Assembly: GCF_001274935.1 (NCBI RefSeq)
Contig: NZ_LILC01000035.1
Coordinates: forward strand, 1 to 53,706
Origin: Priestia koreensis
Lineage (GTDB): Bacteria > Bacillota > Bacilli > Bacillales > Bacillaceae_H
Direction: 5' to 3'
DNA: 53,706 nt
The number at the start of each line of letters is the position of its first letter. The first letter of the stretch is position 1. The position numbers and the translations under genes were made by a program. This document shows positions 51,706 through 53,706 of the stretch, one piece after another. The notes beneath the pieces are model-generated. The model was not told where the DNA came from. It saw nothing but the letters and a program-made list of their open reading frames with translations, and did not search any database.

Positions 51706-51870
51706 ATGGGTATCGGGGAAAAGCTTTTAGCAGAAATTGAAAAATGTCGAGTGGCTATGATTCAATCAGCAGCTGCAACTTCCTTTTCAGCTGACAACGT
51801 AGTAGCACTTAGTTCACAGCTGGATCATCTATTGAACCAATATGACCGTCATATAAAAGAGGGCTATTGA
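51706..51870 (+). CDS. Spo0E-like sporulation regulatory protein (54 aa)
   Basis: A 54-codon plus-strand gene. The product (MGIGEKLLAEIEKCRVAMIQ start; LSSQLDHLLNQYDRHIKEGY end) fits the Spo0E family: a small helical hairpin with the S-x-x-LD-x-L-x-x-Y signature. Such proteins dephosphorylate Spo0A-P and delay sporulation. A GGAG/GGGGA site lies upstream of ATG. It is convergent with rocF, sharing a terminator. It is too short to be picked up by size filters. Confidence 0.85.
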   Translation: MGIGEKLLAEIEKCRVAMIQSAAATSFSADNVVALSSQLDHLLNQYDRHIKEGY

Positions 51871-51896
51871 GATTTTCTCAAAGCCCTCTCTTTTTA
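51855..51896. terminator. Bidirectional terminator between Spo0E-like gene and rocF
   Basis: GAGGGCT(A)TTGAG and CTCAA(A)GCCCTC form a strong stem; TCTTTTTATT follows on the plus strand and CTCTTTTATA on the minus. It overlaps the Spo0E-like stop. Confidence 0.87.
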
Positions 51897-51897
51897 T

Positions 51898-52800
51898 TTA
51901 AAGGAGCTTGTCTCCTAGTAAAGATCCGATCAAAGCAACCGCAACGGTAGCCGTTTTATTTTTTTCATCTAAAATTGGATTGACTTCTACAAATTCAGCT
52001 GATGTAATGACTTCTGCCTCGGCGAGCATTTCCATCGCTAAATGACTTTCTCTATAACTAATTCCCCCAATTACAGGTGTACCAACCCCTGGGGCATCAT
52101 GAGGATCTAAACCATCGAGGTCAAGCGATAAATGAATACCGTCCGTTTTACTTTTTAAGTACTCAATTGTCTCTTCCATTACTTTCGTCATTCCCAAACG
52201 ATCAATTTCATGCATCGTATACACTTTGATCCCTTTTTCTTTAATAAGCTCTCTTTCACCTTCGTCTAATGATCTAGCACCAATAATGACGATGTTTTCA
52301 GGCTTAATTTTAGGTGAATATCCTCCAATAGAGGTCAATACTTCATGACCAAGGCCCAAACTAGCTGCTAAAGGCATTCCGTGGATATTGCCCGATGGAG
52401 AAGTATCTGCTGTATTTAAGTCACCATGTGCATCATACCAAATTACCCCAAGATTCTGATAATGCTTTGCGACACCTGCAAGAGTTCCAATGGCAATACT
52501 ATGATCTCCACCTAGAACAAGAGGAAACCTGCCATTTTCAATCACTTCATCTACCTTTGCAGCCAAGGATTCATTTCCTTTTGCAACCGCTTTTAAATTT
52601 TTCAAGTTTGTTTCCGGATCTGTATGATAACGCTCACCTAAACCTATTTGAATATTGCCTTCATCTTGTACGGCAATACCTAATCGTTCAATGCGTTCGA
52701 CAATTCCAGCATAGCGAATTGCACTCGGCCCCATATCGACGCCTCTTCGTGTTTGTCCTAAGTCCATAGGTACCCCAATTACGGAAATGTTCTTTATCAT
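51898..52800 (-). CDS. rocF: Arginase
   Basis: A 300-residue manganese enzyme hydrolysing arginine to ornithine and urea. Metal ligands are in LGGDHS, WYDAHGDLNT and SLDLDGLDP; EVNPILDEKN is the C-terminal signature. Length matches the family. A SigA-type promoter precedes it (52831-52860); I see no SigL -24/-12 element, unlike the B. subtilis roc genes. Confidence 0.95.
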   Translation of the reverse strand: MIKNISVIGVPMDLGQTRRGVDMGPSAIRYAGIVERIERLGIAVQDEGNIQIGLGERYHTDPETNLKNLKAVAKGNESLAAKVDEVIENGRFPLVLGGDHSIAIGTLAGVAKHYQNLGVIWYDAHGDLNTADTSPSGNIHGMPLAASLGLGHEVLTSIGGYSPKIKPENIVIIGARSLDEGERELIKEKGIKVYTMHEIDRLGMTKVMEETIEYLKSKTDGIHLSLDLDGLDPHDAPGVGTPVIGGISYRESHLAMEMLAEAEVITSAEFVEVNPILDEKNKTATVAVALIGSLLGDKLL

Positions 52801-52830
52801 GTGAGTTCCTCCTCTATCTCCTATAATGGT

Positions 52831-52860
52831 ATTGTACCTATTTTATATGGAGTAACTCAA
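52831..52860 (-). promoter_or_regulatory. SigA-type promoter of rocF
   Basis: TTGAGT (52855-52860), 18-bp spacer, TACAAT (52831-52836) on the minus strand, about 30 bp before the start codon. Confidence 0.6.
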
Positions 52861-52953
52861 CTCGACATTTTTTTGAATATATATGCAATTCAAACTAGAA
52901 AACTACAGCATCTCCCACTTAAAATATACATATTTTATAGATCGTAAAAAGGG

Positions 52954-52989
52954 ATATAAAAAAACCTTAAGTCTAGTCAGACTTAAGGT
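52954..52989 (-). terminator. Terminator of the second tRNA array
   Basis: An 11-bp perfect stem (ACCTTAAGTCT / AGACTTAAGGT) with a 4-nt loop and seven T residues on the minus strand, just after tRNA-Ala. Confidence 0.92.
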
Positions 52990-53004
52990 AATATGTATGA
53001 TTGA

Positions 53005-53080
53005 TGGTGGAGCCTAGCGGGATCGAACCGCTGACCTCCTGCGTGCAAGGCAGGCGCTCTCCCAGCTGAGCTAAGGCCCC
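53005..53080 (-). tRNA. tRNA-Ala (TGC)
   Basis: Acceptor GGGGCCT pairs with AGGCTCC (one G-U), anticodon TGC, encoded CCA. It is the last tRNA of the second array. Confidence 0.95.
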
Positions 53081-53089
53081 ATATAAAAT

Positions 53090-53164
53090 TGGAGCGGAAG
53101 ACGGGATTCGAACCCGCGACCCCCACCTTGGCAAGGTGGTGTTCTACCACTGAACTACTTCCGC
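53090..53164 (-). tRNA. tRNA-Gly (GCC)
   Basis: Acceptor GCGGAAG, anticodon GCC, encoded CCA; it complements the TCC isoacceptor in the first array. Confidence 0.95.
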
Positions 53165-53168
53165 AAAA

Positions 53169-53241
53169 TGAGCCATGAAGGATTCGAACCTTCGACCCTC
53201 TGATTAAAAGTCAGATGCTCTACCAACTGAGCTAATGGCTC
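53169..53241 (-). tRNA. tRNA-Lys (TTT)
   Basis: Identical to 715-787: acceptor GAGCCAT, anticodon TTT, no encoded CCA. Confidence 0.95.
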
Positions 53242-53244
53242 TAA

Positions 53245-53319
53245 TGGCTGGGCTAGCTGGATTCGAACCAACGAATGACGGAGTCAAAGTCCGTTGCCTT
53301 ACCGCTTGGCTATAGCCCA
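53245..53319 (-). tRNA. tRNA-Gln (TTG)
   Basis: Identical to 792-866: acceptor TGGGCTA, anticodon TTG, encoded CCA. Confidence 0.95.
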
Positions 53320-53339
53320 ATCATTATGAATAAAATAAA

Positions 53340-53424
53340 TGGTGGAGGGGGACGGATTCGAACCGCCGAACCCGGAGGGAGCGGATTTACAGTCCGCCGC
53401 GTTTAGCCACTTCGCTACCCCTCC
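53340..53424 (-). tRNA. tRNA-Tyr (GTA)
   Basis: A class II tRNA with long variable arm, acceptor GGAGGGG, anticodon GTA, encoded CCA. Confidence 0.94.
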
Positions 53425-53434
53425 ACAATATAAG

Positions 53435-53510
<76 letters not shown>

Positions 53511-53534
53511 TCTGTTTAGATGGCTAATCTAAAA

Positions 53535-53610
53535 TGGTGGAGGATGACGGGATCGAACCGCCGACCCCCTGCTTGTAAGGCAGGTGCTCTCCCAGCTGAG
53601 CTAATCCTCC
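53535..53610 (-). tRNA. tRNA-Val (TAC)
   Basis: Identical to 991-1066: acceptor GGAGGAT, anticodon TAC, encoded CCA. Confidence 0.95.
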
Positions 53611-53633
53611 GTAATAACTATGTATAATGTAAA

Positions 53634-53706
53634 TGGTGACCCGTACGGGATTCGAACCCGTGTTACCGCCGTGAAAGGGCGGTGTCTTAACCGCTTGACC
53701 AACGGG
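53634..53706 (-). tRNA. tRNA-Glu (TTC), cut by window edge
   Basis: Matches 1090-1164 over its visible length; the last two bases of the 5' acceptor lie outside the window. Confidence 0.93.

Overview
The window looks like the chromosome of a spore-forming Bacillaceae species, most probably Priestia (formerly Bacillus) megaterium or a close relative. This rests on gene content and order: a complete rsbRSTUVW-sigB-rsbX operon next to ndoAI/ndoA, alr, ydcC and acpS on one side and tex/cmpA/sprT-like genes on the other; a glmS ribozyme; sigW-rsiW-cdaA-cdaR-glmM-glmS; and a Spo0E-like gene. The species call is an inference. DNA is AT-rich, nearly all genes lie on the minus strand, and an rRNA operon plus a near-consensus parS site suggest an origin-proximal arm. 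I see no prophage, insertion sequence or CRISPR array.

Layout. 1-1343: twelve tRNA genes leading (minus strand) into the 5' end of a 16S rRNA gene; a strong promoter lies upstream of the array and a second between Leu-GAG and Arg. 1467-4347: SprT-like protein, the 37-codon sporulation gene cmpA and tex. 4455-9302: the general stress (SigB) operon with an internal SigB promoter. 9536-13133: EndoAI/EndoA toxin-antitoxin, alanine racemase, YdcC lipoprotein, AcpS. 13152-18595: parS-like site, UV endonuclease, cshA (leader with a terminator), murF, ddl. 18757-23895: methyltransferase, then a plus-strand FMN-binding protein / ApbE / RnfD-like module facing a two-component system. 24031-28368: polyamine ABC transporter potABCD with its XRE-cupin regulator. 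28643-32117: alpha/beta hydrolase and two secreted or anchored proteins. 32640-36001: thiamin salvage genes tenA-thiY-thiM-thiE behind a TPP riboswitch and terminator. 36142-43925: mixed accessory genes (metallo-hydrolase, a hydrolase remnant, PAS chemoreceptor-like protein, MFS transporter, DinB protein, ECF sigma/anti-sigma pair, S9 peptidase). 44051-51540: glmS with its ribozyme, glmM, cdaR, cdaA, rsiW, sigW. 51706-52800: Spo0E-like protein and arginase. 53005-53706: second tRNA array.

How the genes work together. Cell-envelope supply is a theme: alr and ddl make the D-Ala-D-Ala that MurF attaches, GlmS and GlmM make the amino-sugar precursor, CdaA/CdaR make and control c-di-AMP beside GlmM, and SigW/RsiW handle envelope stress. 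The SigB partner-switching cascade handles general stress. The least explained parts are the FMN/ApbE/RnfD-like electron-transfer module with its (Ala-Trp-Lys)9 tail, the cshA leader terminator, the one-mismatch parS site, and the two tRNA arrays that share direct repeats and bracket the whole protein-coding segment.

Several starts were moved from the longest open frame to the codon with the best ribosome-binding site. Homology calls were made by eye from motifs and gene order; no database search was run.
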